Source: Chamaelirium japonicum (lineage: Eukaryota > Streptophyta > Magnoliopsida > Liliales > Melanthiaceae). Taken from it: a stretch of 64,000 bases of DNA. Below, piece by piece: positions 48,590-60,700 of the stretch. The notes beneath the pieces were generated by a model. It searched no databases. It saw nothing but the letters and a program-made list of their open reading frames with translations, and was not told where the DNA came from. How positions within the stretch are numbered: position 1 is the stretch's first letter; each line of letters opens with the position of its first letter. The DNA lies in assembly GCA_947650365.1 (NCBI GenBank), contig OX393557.1, positions 52,741,472-52,805,471 of the forward strand, read 5' to 3'. The translations under genes and the position numbers were made by a program.

Positions 48590-51500
48590 TTTTTTTTTTT
48601 GGTAAAAGGGAAGACTACAAACCCAAAACAATAAAAAAACAAACAAGCCACCGCGCCCCAAAAACAATCATCCCGGATAAAAAATAGTCTGAGGGTAATA
48701 AACCAACATCCCATCTTGTAAGGCAATATCCCAAACAGGATGAGGTATGTTCGCCTGCTGGAAGATGCATAACCCATCTTGGCCAAAGCGTCCGCAGCAC
48801 CATTCGCCTCTTGAAAATCATGAGACCACTGAGCACTCGGGAGTCTCTGCAAAATATTACGACATTCCCGAATCACCACGCCCGACTCCAAAAAACCCAA
48901 CATTCTGCGAATGGCCAATAAGGAATTTCCTTCAATCCAAACCGAGTACAAAGGGAAATGATTTAGGAATGTTTATAAACCCCAAAGAGGAGCCAACTCT
49001 TCTACAAGGGGAACCGAGGAAGAACTGGAAGGAAAACACCAAGCTATAAGAACCCCTCCCGTCGAATCATGCACAAGAAATCCACCACCTACAGCCCACC
49101 CACCCTGAGCTACAGATCCATCAAAATTTAACTGTAATTATCCCAGATCAGGAGGCCACCACCGGACTCCTATAACTGTCACCTACCGAATTATATGCAT
49201 ATGCAATAAAGACGAATTCCGCAACTCCTGAAACAGTCTCCAAATCCGTCTAGCAACGATCTCCAAAAGTTCAACTGTACTCTCAAATGTAGCACTATTT
49301 CGTGTTTTCCGTACTTCCCAAACCCCAGTGATAAGAGCACCTAGCTGAACCCTCCCCATAGAAGTAAGATAAGACATCCTCCTGTGGCTGAATATGGCCT
49401 CGATAAATGACTCGAAAGTTAGCCAACACTTCCACCCTCCTCCAAACAGCCTTTGAGTGATAACAGTCCCTAAAGACATGCACAATATCTTCAGAAGCCA
49501 AATGATATCTAGGTCGACATATATTGATGCGTTGAACACCGATGCGATTTAGGAAGATTCGAGTTGGTAATTGCAGGTGAAACAATTTCCACCCAAAAAA
49601 CTTGGCCCTTGGAGAAGCTAATGAGTTCCACAAAGCCGTCCAAGGCACAACATCGTTTGTTGAATCACCACTCTCAACAACCAAACCCTCGGATTGCACC
49701 TTTGTTTCAATAATCTGATAACACATCTTGGTAGATAAAGTATCACCAGTATGTTTCCCCCAAGAGTGTCTTCCTTTAGGACTAGTGGAATAAATAGGAA
49801 TTAACAAAATCTGGTTCATCCAATGAGGAGGAAAAATAGCACGAATCAACTCCACATTCCAATCAAGACTAGATCGAGTCCAAAAAAACCCGAATCGACG
49901 ATATACGCACACAAAAATCCATATTAATCTCTATTGGCAATATGGCAAAAGGCTAATAAGTGGCCCATGGCTCCATCCAAGGATCAAACTCATCCCCAAC
50001 CCACACAGTTCGAATCCCATTTGTCTCCAACCACTGAATCCCCTCAGCGATAAACCACCAAATCCAAGACCGAGTCCTGGGCATTGGCCATGACCAAAGA
50101 GTTAACGGCCCATATTTAGCATGGTAGAAAAAATTCCATGAAGAAGGAAAACTCGAGAACAAATCTACAGCACGTCCCATCATAAATGAGCGTTGAACCA
50201 TCCGAAGTGGTCGAATGCCCAACCGTCCCTGACTCGTTTGTTGGCAAAACTTTTCCCAAGATATCATATGAATACCTCCATTGGATGGGAAATGAGCCCA
50301 CAGGAATCGACGGATTTCTCTTTAACAATAAAGAAAAAACACTAGCATGCTTCCATCTATGAGCTAAGACATAAACTGGTACAGAAGATAAGACTGATTT
50401 TAGTAAGACCACATGACCCAGAAAAGAGAGGTATTTGGTCTTCCACCCTGCTAAACGATGCAAAATTTTAGAAGATAGACCTCTCAAATCAGCAGCCAAA
50501 ATTCGTTTCCCCGAAATGGGAATGCCCAGATATTGTAGAGCACCCTGAACAGAGGAAATGGCCAACATTCCTGAAGGGCAACCCGCTGAGAATGAGGAAC
50601 CGATTTCCCAAACAGTAATGCAGACTTTGAGTGCTTGACCGATTACCCAGAAACATCACAGTACCGGAATAAAATATGAAATAAGCATTGAACCTGCTGG
50701 TTGGAAGCTTGTGTGAAAAACAAACTGCCATCCACGTAATGTAGCATAGTAATCGAATCTGCATTAACATTAGGCCGCACACCTACTAGTTGACCTTACC
50801 TAATTTGTGCCAACAAAATATTACGATTCAACACCTCAGCCTTTAATATAAATAAGTACGGGGATAAGGGATCCCTTGCCTAAGCCCTCTCGACGCTCCA
50901 AACCAATGAGTTGGTGTACCATTTAATAGAATGGAAAAGGAACTATGGGAAATGCAAGCCTCAGCCCATCCAATCCAACCACTAGCGAAACCAGAGGATT
51001 GAAGGACTCGAAGCAAAAAAAAGTCCATTCCATTCTATCATAGGCCTGCTCCATAACTACTTTCAAGGCCATAACATGCCCATTTAAGTTCTGATATTCC
51101 ATAGAATGTAAAATCTCTTGAGTTAACAAAATATTCTCAGAAATGTGTTGACCCTTAACAAAAGCATTATGCACAGGTGATATCAGCTTTGGGAGAACCC
51201 ACTGCAGTCGATTGACTAGAATTTTAGCCACGAGTTTGTATAGAACCGAGCACAAACTGATGGGCCGAAAATGCTGAGGTTTGGTCACTGGTTGACACTT
51301 GGGAATAAGGACAATGAATGCATCCCTCCAATCTCGAGGCATATAACACGAACTAAAAAATTTATGGATTGCCCGATAGACCACTGGTCCCTCCACTGAC
51401 CAATTAAGGTACAACGTATCTCACTATCTGACACCGGTTTGGTTAGGAAACAATTATCCTCCTCAGAGAGACGCATATGTATTGGTAAGAAAATATCATC

Positions 51501-53663
51501 TTGACTCAACGGAGAAGACGTCGTCCACTTAGCTTGAAAGAAAGTTGTTAACAAGTGTTCAACCCCCTGTCGGGAAGACAAAACTTTCCCTTCTCATTAC
51601 ACAACGACACAATGCGATTTATTCGTCGTCTAGACATAGTGGTTTGATGATAAAATTTTGTATTTCTATCCTCCTCCACCAGCCACTGTAAACGAGACTT
51701 CTGCCTCCATGCCACTTAGCTTCCACCATGGAGAGATAATTATGATACTTAGACACCAACCGTGGCAGGACCTCACTCTCACTCGGAGAAAGATCCCCAA
51801 CTGTTTCACGTTGGTGCAGATAATCAATCTGCTAAGATAAAGCTCGAATTTGAAGTTCCAAACAGCCCAATATATCTCGGTTCCATAAAAGAACCCCATT
51901 ACGCGTTCAAACGAGATTTCGATAGAGATTACTAACATGATGACTTGTCATTGTAGATTGCCGAAGAGAATTAATAAGAGAAATCTACCCTGGATGATCC
52001 ATCCAAAAATGCTCAAAGCGGAATGGTTGATGTCCGAGCTCAAAATTCGGTTCCATCTGAACCAAGAGTGGGCAATGATCGGAAGCAACCCGAGTCAAGT
52101 GGTTGCATTGGGCATCCGGGAAAATCTCCAACCAAGATTCGGACGCAAGCACCCGGTCAAGTCATTCTAATGTTTGACCCTCCCCCACTTGATTATTACT
52201 CAATCCACATAAAGAGTGATCCGAAAAAACCGAGATCAAAGAGCCCATTATCGACAATGAATTGCCGAAAATCATCAACCGCTGCTGTTACAGTGAAAGT
52301 CCGACCCCCCCCCCCCCCCCCTTCTCCACAGGCGAGATAATAGAGTCGAAGTCACCGACTAAAAGCACAGGAATTTGAATATAGGATATGGTATTAAGAT
52401 TTCTTCATAACGTGCGGCGCACCTGATAATCAACCGAAGCATAAATAACTGCCAAGCTCCAATGTCGACCATGCCCATTTGAAATAACAGCCACCGGTAC
52501 TTGGTCACAAGGGGCCTGGGCCGATACCTCTCCAATTGAATCTAGACATAGAACAAGAATGCCTCCCGCTTGCCCAACCGCCTCAATACAAAAAAAAAAA
52601 AACGCCATTCCCGCACAATATTTGATGCCACCCAATGCGCGCCATTTAATGAAAGATGCGTTTAATTCCAAAGGGCATATGATTGAAGGCCTGGAGCTAC
52701 GCGGAATTTGACGAAGTTGATTCAAATAAGCACGCTTCTTCGCCCCTGACAATTCCAAGAAACTATCTTCATAGAAAGCTGTACAGTAAAACAAAGCAAA
52801 ACTCCAAATCAGGCACCAAAATCCAAAAACCCAAAAATTTCAACACCTCAGACACCCTCCAATATTTCCTCCGTTTGCTAGCTCCATCTTGGGAAATGAC
52901 CCCACTAAAGTTGACCTCTTGGGGCTTCCCAAAAGTACCACATTTAAAACTATCTAAAGTCCGACCATCTAAAGACGAAGATGACAGACCAGTAAATGCC
53001 TTCGAAATCAATTTAACTAGAGTTTGGTGACCAGGGGCAGAGCCAATATAGGCCCAGTGGGGGCAGCTTTAGGGAAAAAAAAATGCTATTTGTATCGTCT
53101 CTATCAACAAACACATTGACAATCCACCAATGAAGTGGCGATGGGTTCAGTGCTTTCATACCAAGAGCTGAGCACTAGGCCTGGCCCCACCCCAGCCCCC
53201 ACTTCATGGGTCTGGTTTGTCAATGAGTAGTACACTTTGCCCCCTGAAGTTTAGCTCAAAGACACTTAACCTGCCAATAGTTTAAAACTACATTTTACCC
53301 CTTTCAATTAAGTTTTCATCAGATAAAAGATTACCAAATGAAAAAAATAAAGTAGTTGACAAAAGGTTGTATATGCTAACATTTCAAACTTTAGGGAGCC
53401 ATTTTGAACAAAATAAATTGAGGAGTTTAAATATTTTTGAGCTAATTTTAAGTGGATAAAGTGTAATTTACCCCCCCAAAAAAATCAGTGTTCGTCTCTC
53501 TCGTTCGTCCCACGACTATCTTACGGTAGCCTCTCACAATCTCACGACTCGAATTATATTCTCCGAGACTCCGTTCTCGTCCACTCCAGCCATCTTTTGT
53601 CCGAAACCCGTGGCCGACGACACGATCGACAAGTGTGGCCCACCTATAGCGTCGACTGAAACC

Positions 53664-53725
<62 letters not shown>

Positions 53726-54390
53726 GATTGTTATTCACGATTTTTTGTGTAATATGTTTTTCAATGGATGATTTTTGTGTGCCTATGAACTAAAAGCGAA
53801 ATTTTTTTGTAGTCAATTCAAATCCTTTGTTAGTAAAAATTGGATAAAACTTTTAAAACCAAGCAAAGGTCGCCCCCACTAGAGTGAATTCCTGGCTCCG
53901 CCACTGTTGGTGACCAGAAGACACAACCTCCCCACCAGAATTTCGATCAACCAGGGCATCCGTTGACCGCAGTGGAGAATGTTGCCTTCTCTTTCTTCGA
54001 CTACCCATACTTAATCCACCACCACGAGACTAAATTTCTCCCATTCTCCACGGCAAGCGAATATCAGGTGTCACAAAGATAACGGTTTTGGAACTGCTGA
54101 ATAACCTCCATCCCCACAGGGTCCTCCGCCCCCTACGCTCAAACCCTCCACGCCACTAGAAACCCGAGAGCGGCCAAGGTCCCTCCAGACCTATTTACTC
54201 CCCTAGAACTGTTAGATGCCATCCGAGCCCCCCTATTCATGTCAAAACTTCGTTGCCCCTCGCTTGAGCCCCCCTCAACATCACCCCCCAAATGCTGAAA
54301 TTGGCCCGGTCGACCAGCAGACAAATTAACCCAACTCCCCATTTGTCCGACCGCGCCAGCCCAAACCTCCTCCTCGCTGCGCAGCACTTC
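48590..54390 (-). mobile_element. Nearly full-length L1-type LINE, decayed
   Basis: Leftward. From 5' to 3': an N-terminal Gly/Ser-rich region (54,390-53,915 and 53,031-52,800), an endonuclease (ILVLCLDSIGEV, then ASDHCPLLV near 52,070), a reverse transcriptase (DAFIVLIPKCQ, FRPISLCSVLYKLVAKIL near 51,330-51,220; HYVDGSLFF near 50,740), a zf-RVT domain (WNSLASPRAKFFGWKL, near 49,640) and RNase H (WIEGNSLLAIRR, HDFQEANGAADALAKMG near 48,940-48,770). The 3' poly(A) is seen as poly(T) at 48,590-48,600. Many frameshifts and stops split the frames. A hAT element is inserted at 53,032-53,906. Its 5' end lies only about 140 bp from the start codon of the second P450. Confidence 0.85.
53032..53906. 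mobile_element. hAT-type element nested in the LINE, perfect 8-bp target duplication
   Basis: Ends caggggcagagcc and ggctccgccactg are inverted. TTGGTGAC flanks both sides (53,024-53,031 and 53,907-53,914). It contains another MITE (53,229-53,475, TTTGCCCC family) and a (CT)n tract at 53,669-53,725. No transposase. Confidence 0.9.
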
Positions 54391-54409
54391 AGCTGTGCTT
54401 GCCCTACCG

Positions 54410-54475
54410 GCACACGGGCCCTACAAGGGGTCCCACCTAAAGATCCTGCCGGCGGGACCGCTACCCCTCTGTATA
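54410..54475 (+). pseudogene. Fragment of a P450 N-terminal coding region
   Basis: Translation gives GPYKGSHLKILPAGPLPL, matching SKGSHHRLPPAGPLPLP of the gene that starts 55 bases downstream. Only about 20 codons are kept, followed by gtataatt, so this is a decayed tandem piece of a P450 exon 1 placed in the promoter/leader of the next copy. Confidence 0.7.
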
Positions 54476-54483
54476 ATTAGCAG

Positions 54484-54528
<45 letters not shown>

Positions 54529-54534
<6 letters not shown>

Positions 54535-55458
54535 GCGACTGCGTTCTACTCCGGCGTGGTGCTCCTCCTCACCGTCCTCCTCGTCTCCCTGCGGGCCGTG
54601 AGATCAAAGGGGTCCCACCACAGGTTACCGCCGGCAGGGCCGCTCCCCCTCCCGGTCATCGGTCACCTCCACCTCCTCCGCCTTCCCGTCCACAAGACCC
54701 TCGCCCGAATCTCCGCCGGCCACGGCCCCCTCCTCCTCCTCCGCTTCGGCGCCCGCCCAGTCCTCCTCGTCTCCTCCCCCGCCTTCGTGGAGGAGTGCTA
54801 CACCAAGAACGACATCGTCTTCGCCAACCGCCCCGTCGGCGACAGAGGCAGGTACCTAACCTACAACCACACCACCATCGGCGCGGCCCCCTACGGCCCC
54901 CACTGGCGTAAACTCCGCCGCATCACCTCCAGCGAGATCTTCTCCACCGCCCGGGTCGCAGCCCTCTCCTCCGTCCGCGCTGGGGAAGTTCGCTCCCTGC
55001 TACACCAGCTCTTCCGTGCCCCCGCCGACGCCACCGCAGGTTTCCGGAGCGTGGAGCTGAGGTCGAGGCTGGAGGAGGTGACCTTCAACCTCATCATGCA
55101 GATGGTGGCCGGGAAGCGGTACTACGGGGAGAGCGCGACGGCGGACCCGGTGGATGGTGAGCGGTTCCGGCGGGTCGTGAAGGAGGTGTTCAGTTTGACA
55201 GGGGTGTCGAAACTGGAGGATTGTATCCCGTTCATGAAGTGGTTTGGGTTCAACGGGATGAAGAAGCAGCTGGAGAGGGTGCGGGACGAGATGGATGAGC
55301 TCTTCCAGGACATGGTTGACGAGCGGCGCAGGTGGCGGCGCTCGTTGCCGGAGACGGTCAAAGCCAACGAGAAGAAGAAGGTCCTCGACGTGATGCTGTC
55401 GATGCAGGAGTCGGAACCCGCAACCTACACCGACGAAGTTATCAAAGCAGTCATACTG
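54529..55458 (+). CDS. Cytochrome P450, CYP81-like, exon 1 only (partial gene)
   Basis: A 310-codon exon, very similar to exon 1 of the gene at 33,571. It has a membrane anchor (MEATAFYSGVVLLLTVLLVS), a proline hinge (PPAGPLPLPVIGHL), the same WRKLRRITSSEIFS region and the same end DEVIKAVIL before a GT donor at 55,459. The leader is (GA)n, with TATAAT at 54,472. Exon 2, which should carry AGTDT, ExxR, PERF and the haem cysteine, is not found to the end of the window. It may lie beyond 64,000, giving an intron over 8.5 kb, or be lost. No break is seen in the exon itself. Without exon 2 the product could not bind haem. Confidence 0.85.
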
Positions 55459-55463
55459 GTATT

Positions 55464-55504
<41 letters not shown>

Positions 55505-55535
55505 AAATGCAGCGGGGTAAAAAAGAAAAGGGTAA

Positions 55536-56486
55536 ATTACACTTTTCCTCCCGGAGTTAAACAGAAATCACTTAAACCCCTTATTGTTTTTTTTTTTGGT
55601 ACATTAACCCCCTTCTTGTTAATAAACTACATTTTGCTCCCTCCAAGTCATTTTTGATTATATAGAAATTATCAAAAGAGAAAATTTACTCGACAAAAGG
55701 AGGATTGTGCTAACATTTAAAAGGGAGAGTTGGTGAGTGGTCCAGACAATATATCAGTTTTGGCCAAACTCCCCCCAAAATGATATGGATGAAAATGCCC
55801 TCCACATCCATTCAAACTTTCAATTAGAATATCATCGGTTTCTCTCAATCTAACCAAACCTGTTCAAACCTCTGACACCAAATCTTCTCGCCTCCGCTAT
55901 TCACTACTGTTGGAGCTACTCGCCGCTGCCGGAGTTACTCGCTGCCGCCGAACCGAAACCTAAACCTAAGATCTATAGGCCATGGGATGAACCCTAGAGC
56001 TAACCGAACCCCTCTACCCCCCGTTTCTTCTTGTCTCCGCTTCTCGCTGCCGCTGGGGCGGCGACAGCGAGCAGCTGCAACTTGAGTACCCACTGATCTT
56101 CGGTCACCGGAGCTTGCCCTGCTTCCTCCAGCCGCCTCCTCGATCTCCGGCCACCTGAACACCTGCCTCACCCCGCCTGCCCGATCTTCGACTGGCCACC
56201 TGATGCAAAGGATTAGATGCCGCAGCTGGCCACCACCTCCGCGTGCTCGAGACAAATTGGAGGAGAGGCCAAGTGTGAGAGTTGTTTTGGGTTTTTGAAA
56301 AAAATTGAGGACCTAACGTTAAACGAAATGTCCAGCTGGCCTTCGAGTTCAAGATTTGTTGTTAGGGATTAATCACCAATTAATCCCATTTAAAACTATA
56401 GGGTCGGGTTTGAAACAAAAAAAACTTGAGGGGGGTTAAGTGATTTAGAGCTGGCCAAACTTCATGGGGGTAAAGTGTAATTTACC
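55536..56486. mobile_element. TTTGCCCC-family MITE split by a later insertion
   Basis: The left part (cacttttcctcccggagtt to tgctaacatttaaaa) and the right part (catttaaaactataggg to taaagtgtaattta) are joined in other copies. A 664-bp element sits between them. Confidence 0.75.
55723..56386. mobile_element. MULE-type element with GC-rich core and 9-bp target duplication
   Basis: CATTTAAAA flanks both sides (55,714-55,722 and 56,387-56,395). The ends gggagagttggtgagtgg and the complement of the right end (gggattaattggtgattaa) are similar. The core (55,860-56,260) is GC-rich and coding-like but without a recognised domain, the look of a Pack-MULE carrying captured sequence. Relatives: 43,599 and 45,842. 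Confidence 0.75.
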
Positions 56487-56559
56487 TATGAGAAAATTAG
56501 GGCCTCACATATTACTCCGCTAAAATAAAAAGTGCTAATGTGCCGATCCTTGCTAAACA

Positions 56560-57475
56560 AATCTGTTTAGTGTAAGGACACCGAAACGGTTGCTTGTAGT
56601 TGTGGTCCCTGTGATATAGGTTTTATTTAACTTTAGTTACTCATAAAGGCACATAAAGAATATGCATAGCAAAAAAAATGATTTTTTTTTTTTTAAAAAA
56701 AACATTGCAACGGTGATACCACTGTAGCTATTTAAAAAAAAATGATTTTTTTTTAAAAAAATTGATTCAGTACTTGATTTCACTATATCAAATGTTACTC
56801 TTTATACCAAAATGTTACTCTGTATAAAAAGTAACATTTCGTTATTAAAACGTAACATTTGCTACAGTGATCTCGTTGTAGCTTTTGTTTTTTTTTTGAA
56901 AAAAAAATTCTTAAAAAATTGGTATAGTGATTACATTGTAGCAAATGTTACTAGTTATTATTCGAAATGTTACTCTTTATAAAGAGTAACATTTCGTTAT
57001 TAAAGAGTAACATTTGCTACAGTGGTTTCACTGTATTTTTTAAAAAAAAACAAGATTTTTAGCAAAAAAAATTGTTATAGTGATTACACTGTAGCAAATA
57101 TTACCTTTATTAGCTGAAATGTTACTCTTTATAAAGAGTAACATTTCGTTATTAAAGAATAGCATTTACTACAATGATTTCACTATAGCAAAAATATGAA
57201 CAGTTTAAAATAATTTTTTTAAAAAAAAATTGCTACAGTGATCTCACTGTAGCAAAAAGAAAATTTTCGTTTATAAATAGTAACGTTTGCAATAGTGTAT
57301 AGTGTTATATCTGTTCGAATTTATTTGATGGCAACTTTAGTAATTTGAAGGAAACATGATGGGTATCGATGGATTTTTTAAATAATGAGGAGGTGAAACG
57401 TGGCTGGTGATGTTCCGTTTTTACGTAGGGAGTGCAGGTTAAACAATCTATTCGGTGTCCTTAGCACTAAAAAGA
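56560..57475. mobile_element. Non-coding element with TTTAGTG-AAGGACACCG ends and CTACAGT hairpins
   Basis: The end tttagtgtaaggacaccga near 56,569 and the complement of tcggtgtccttagcactaaa near 57,451 are inverted. Between, three to four units of about 110-120 bases repeat atgttactctttataaagag, taacatttcgttattaaa and gctacagtgatttcactgta. Each unit is full of short hairpins. Confidence 0.6.
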
Positions 57476-57553
57476 GTCTCCGTTGGAAGACCAACTGCTA
57501 AGTCCCCCAAATAAAAAAATAGTGAAAGTGGGGTGCAACCACTAAGAACCAAA

Positions 57554-57797
57554 TGAAAGATTTGTAAAAAACAGTAAAGAAAAAGAAGAGATGTTGAAGA
57601 AACTTAATACGTTCAGATCATTTTTCATTGCATCTGACGTCCATCATTTATAACTCATTCGGTTACAATAGATAGTGGGATCGGTTACAATAGATAGTGG
57701 GATGGTTACACATGCCAGCAGTTATCTTAACAGCAGTTATCCTAACATCCTGCGTTATCAAGTAGTTACAACTACCTGATAACCTCCTGCGTTATCA
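57554..57797 (-). repeat. Copia 3' LTR
   Basis: Reads tgaaagatttgtaa ... ctgcgttatca on the + strand, with TG/CA ends. It contains a near tandem repeat of ggttacaatagatagtggga. Almost identical to 62,216-62,459. Confidence 0.97.
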
Positions 57798-60700
57798 CCC
57801 CCCCTCAAACGAATGATCGGTATGGACCATGAGTTTGTCACGCAGTAGTCGAAAACGAGCAGTAGACAGAGCCTTCGTAAAGATATCTGCGAGCTGATCA
57901 ACTGTGGAAACATGGCGTACCCCGATCTCTTTGTTGACAACTTTCTCGCGGATGAAGTGGTAATCGACTTCAATATGTTTGGTCCTAGCATGGAAGACCG
58001 GGTTGGATGCCAGAGAAATCGCAGAAATATTATCGCACCAAATGAGTGGAAGCTCAGGAGAACGAATACCAAGATCTCGCATGATCATGAGCACCCAAGA
58101 CAGGTCGGCAGCAGCTGATGCGAGGCTTCGATATTCGGATTCGGTAGAGGATCGTGCAACTGTGGGTTGCTTCTTTGCAGACCAGTAAATAAGATTTGGG
58201 CCAAGCATAAGACAAATTCCAGAAGTAGATTTCCGGTCAACAGTATCGCCAGCCCAGTCTGCATCCGAATAGGCGCGAAGAGTGAACGAACCGGGAGAGA
58301 ACTGTAAGCCATAATCAATAGTACCTCGAACATAGCGAATGATACGTTTAAGATCTATGAAATGTGCATCTGTGGGAGCATGCATATGTTGACAAATGGA
58401 ATTAACAGCAAAGGACAAGTCCGGACGAGTGATCGTCAAGTATTGAAGCATCCCAGCAAGGCGACGGTAAAGAGTGGGATCCGAGAAAGGGCTGGAAACA
58501 GTTAGTGCCTTCTTGGTAGAGACTGGCGTGGCTGATGGCTTGCAGTTGACCATACCAGCTTGGTGAACAATATCAAGAGCATACCGGCGTTGATGTAGAA
58601 GCAACCCTGATGCATTGGCTTGAATTGAAACGCCGAGGAAATGGTGGAGAGGCCCCAAATCCTTAAGAGCAAATCTCTGGCCCATTAAGTGAATAAGAGA
58701 AGAAATATATTGTTGATCACTACCAGTCAGGAGAATATCATCGACATATAAAAGTAGGATAGTGATCCTGGCAGCATCACGGCGGATAAAGAGGGAGGAG
58801 TCATTTGTACTGCTTTGAAAACCATAAGAGAGAAGAAACTTGGAGAACTCCTCGAACCACGCACGCGGAGCCTGTTTCAAGCCATAAATTGCTTTGTGGA
58901 GCTTGCACACGTATCCAGGAAAACTGGGATCTTCAAAACCAAGTGGTTGTTGCATAAGGACATGCTCAGAGAGAGAGCCATGTAAGAAAGCGTTGGATAC
59001 GTCTAACTGCTTAAGCGGCCAGCCATGATGAAGGGCAAGCGAGAGAACAATGCGAATAGTGGGTTGCTTTACCACAGGACTGAAGGTGTCCTGGTAGTCG
59101 ACACCCTCTTGTTGATGAAAGCCCTTCGCAACGAGGCGGGCCTTATACCGAGAGATAGACCCATCTGGATTGCGCTTGAGTTTAAAGATCCAACGACAGC
59201 CAATAACATTACCAGAACGTGGGGGTGGAACGAGTGTCCAGGTACCTTGATCCTGAAGAGCCTGGAACTCAGTAGACATAGCTGTACGCCAGTGCTGATG
59301 TTTCATTGCCTCGGAGTAGCTAGATGGTTCAGTCGCATCAGATGAGGTAGAGGACGCGAGCATGCTTGTAGGTGTCTTTAGCTTAGAAATGCCCAACTTA
59401 GACCGGGTGACCATCGGATGAGAGTTAGATGGATGAACCGACGGCTCTGGTTGCGATAAGACAGTGGTGGCTGGGATGATAGTATGCGGGGCAAGGGGCG
59501 AAGGTGGAGCAGAGGAAACAGAAGGCTGGGTGCCACGGCGTTGAGGCACCGTGTAGCGGGGGCTGCGAGGCAATGAAGGAGGACGAGGCAGGGCAGATGC
59601 GAGCGATGGCGGTTGCTGAGGAGCAGGCGGGGGCTCAGATGCAGGCCGATGTGAGGACACCGGGATGGCTTCAGGCTGTGGATGGGCAGAAGAAAAGACA
59701 GGGGGATAGAAGACGTGATATGGAGATATATCACTAGGAGTGCGTCTGGGTAGTGATGGTGTAGCATTGTAAAAGGGGAATAGGTGCTCATGGAAAACAA
59801 CATGACGGGAAACGAAGACACGGCCAGAAGCAATATCGAGTCAGCGATAGCCTTTTGAGCGAGCACAGTAGCCAATAAAAGCGCAACGGGCGGAACGAGC
59901 ATCAAATTTATGTGCAGAATAAGGGCGCAACCACGGGAAGCAGAGGGACCTGAAGACGCGCAACATGGTGTAATCAGGTTTGCGAAGAAATAAAAGTTCA
60001 AAAGGGGATTTGTGACCAAGATTAGGGGATGGGAGACGATTGATGAGGTAGGTGGAGGTGCAGAGAGCATCAACCCAATAGATGGGGGGCATCGATGCAT
60101 GTTGGAGAAGAGTGACAGTTGTTTCAATTAGGTGACGATGTTTGCGTTCGGCAACACCATTTTGTTCTGGAGTATAGGGGCATGAAACTTGGTGAAAAAT
60201 ACCATGAGCAGAGAGCTCAGAGGCAAAAGCATGATTGATAAACTCTCCACCGCCATCGGTGCGAAGAGTACCAATTTTTGAGGTAAGTAGGTTTTCAACC
60301 ATTCGTCGAAAGAAACAGAACACATGTAGAGCATCAGATTTATTTTTTAATGGAAATAACCAAGTAAATCGAGAATAATCATCAACAAAAATAATATAAA
60401 ATCGATAGCCAGAAACAGAAATAACAGAGGAAGGTCCCCAAATGTCCGAATGCACTAATTCAAGAGGACGAGAGACAGTAGAATAAGATAAAGGAAAAGA
60501 CAATTTATGACTTTTTCCAAGATTACATGCGACACAATGAAAATCTAAAGACAAAGGACGAGGCACAGAGAGGCCGTGCTGAAGATGCCGAAGAACAGCT
60601 TGTGATGGATGACCCAAACGAGCATGCCACATGGAAGATGCAGTGGAAGACGCGGTGAGGGCGGCAGCGGAAGACGACGAAGGAGAGGAGAAGAGCGTGG

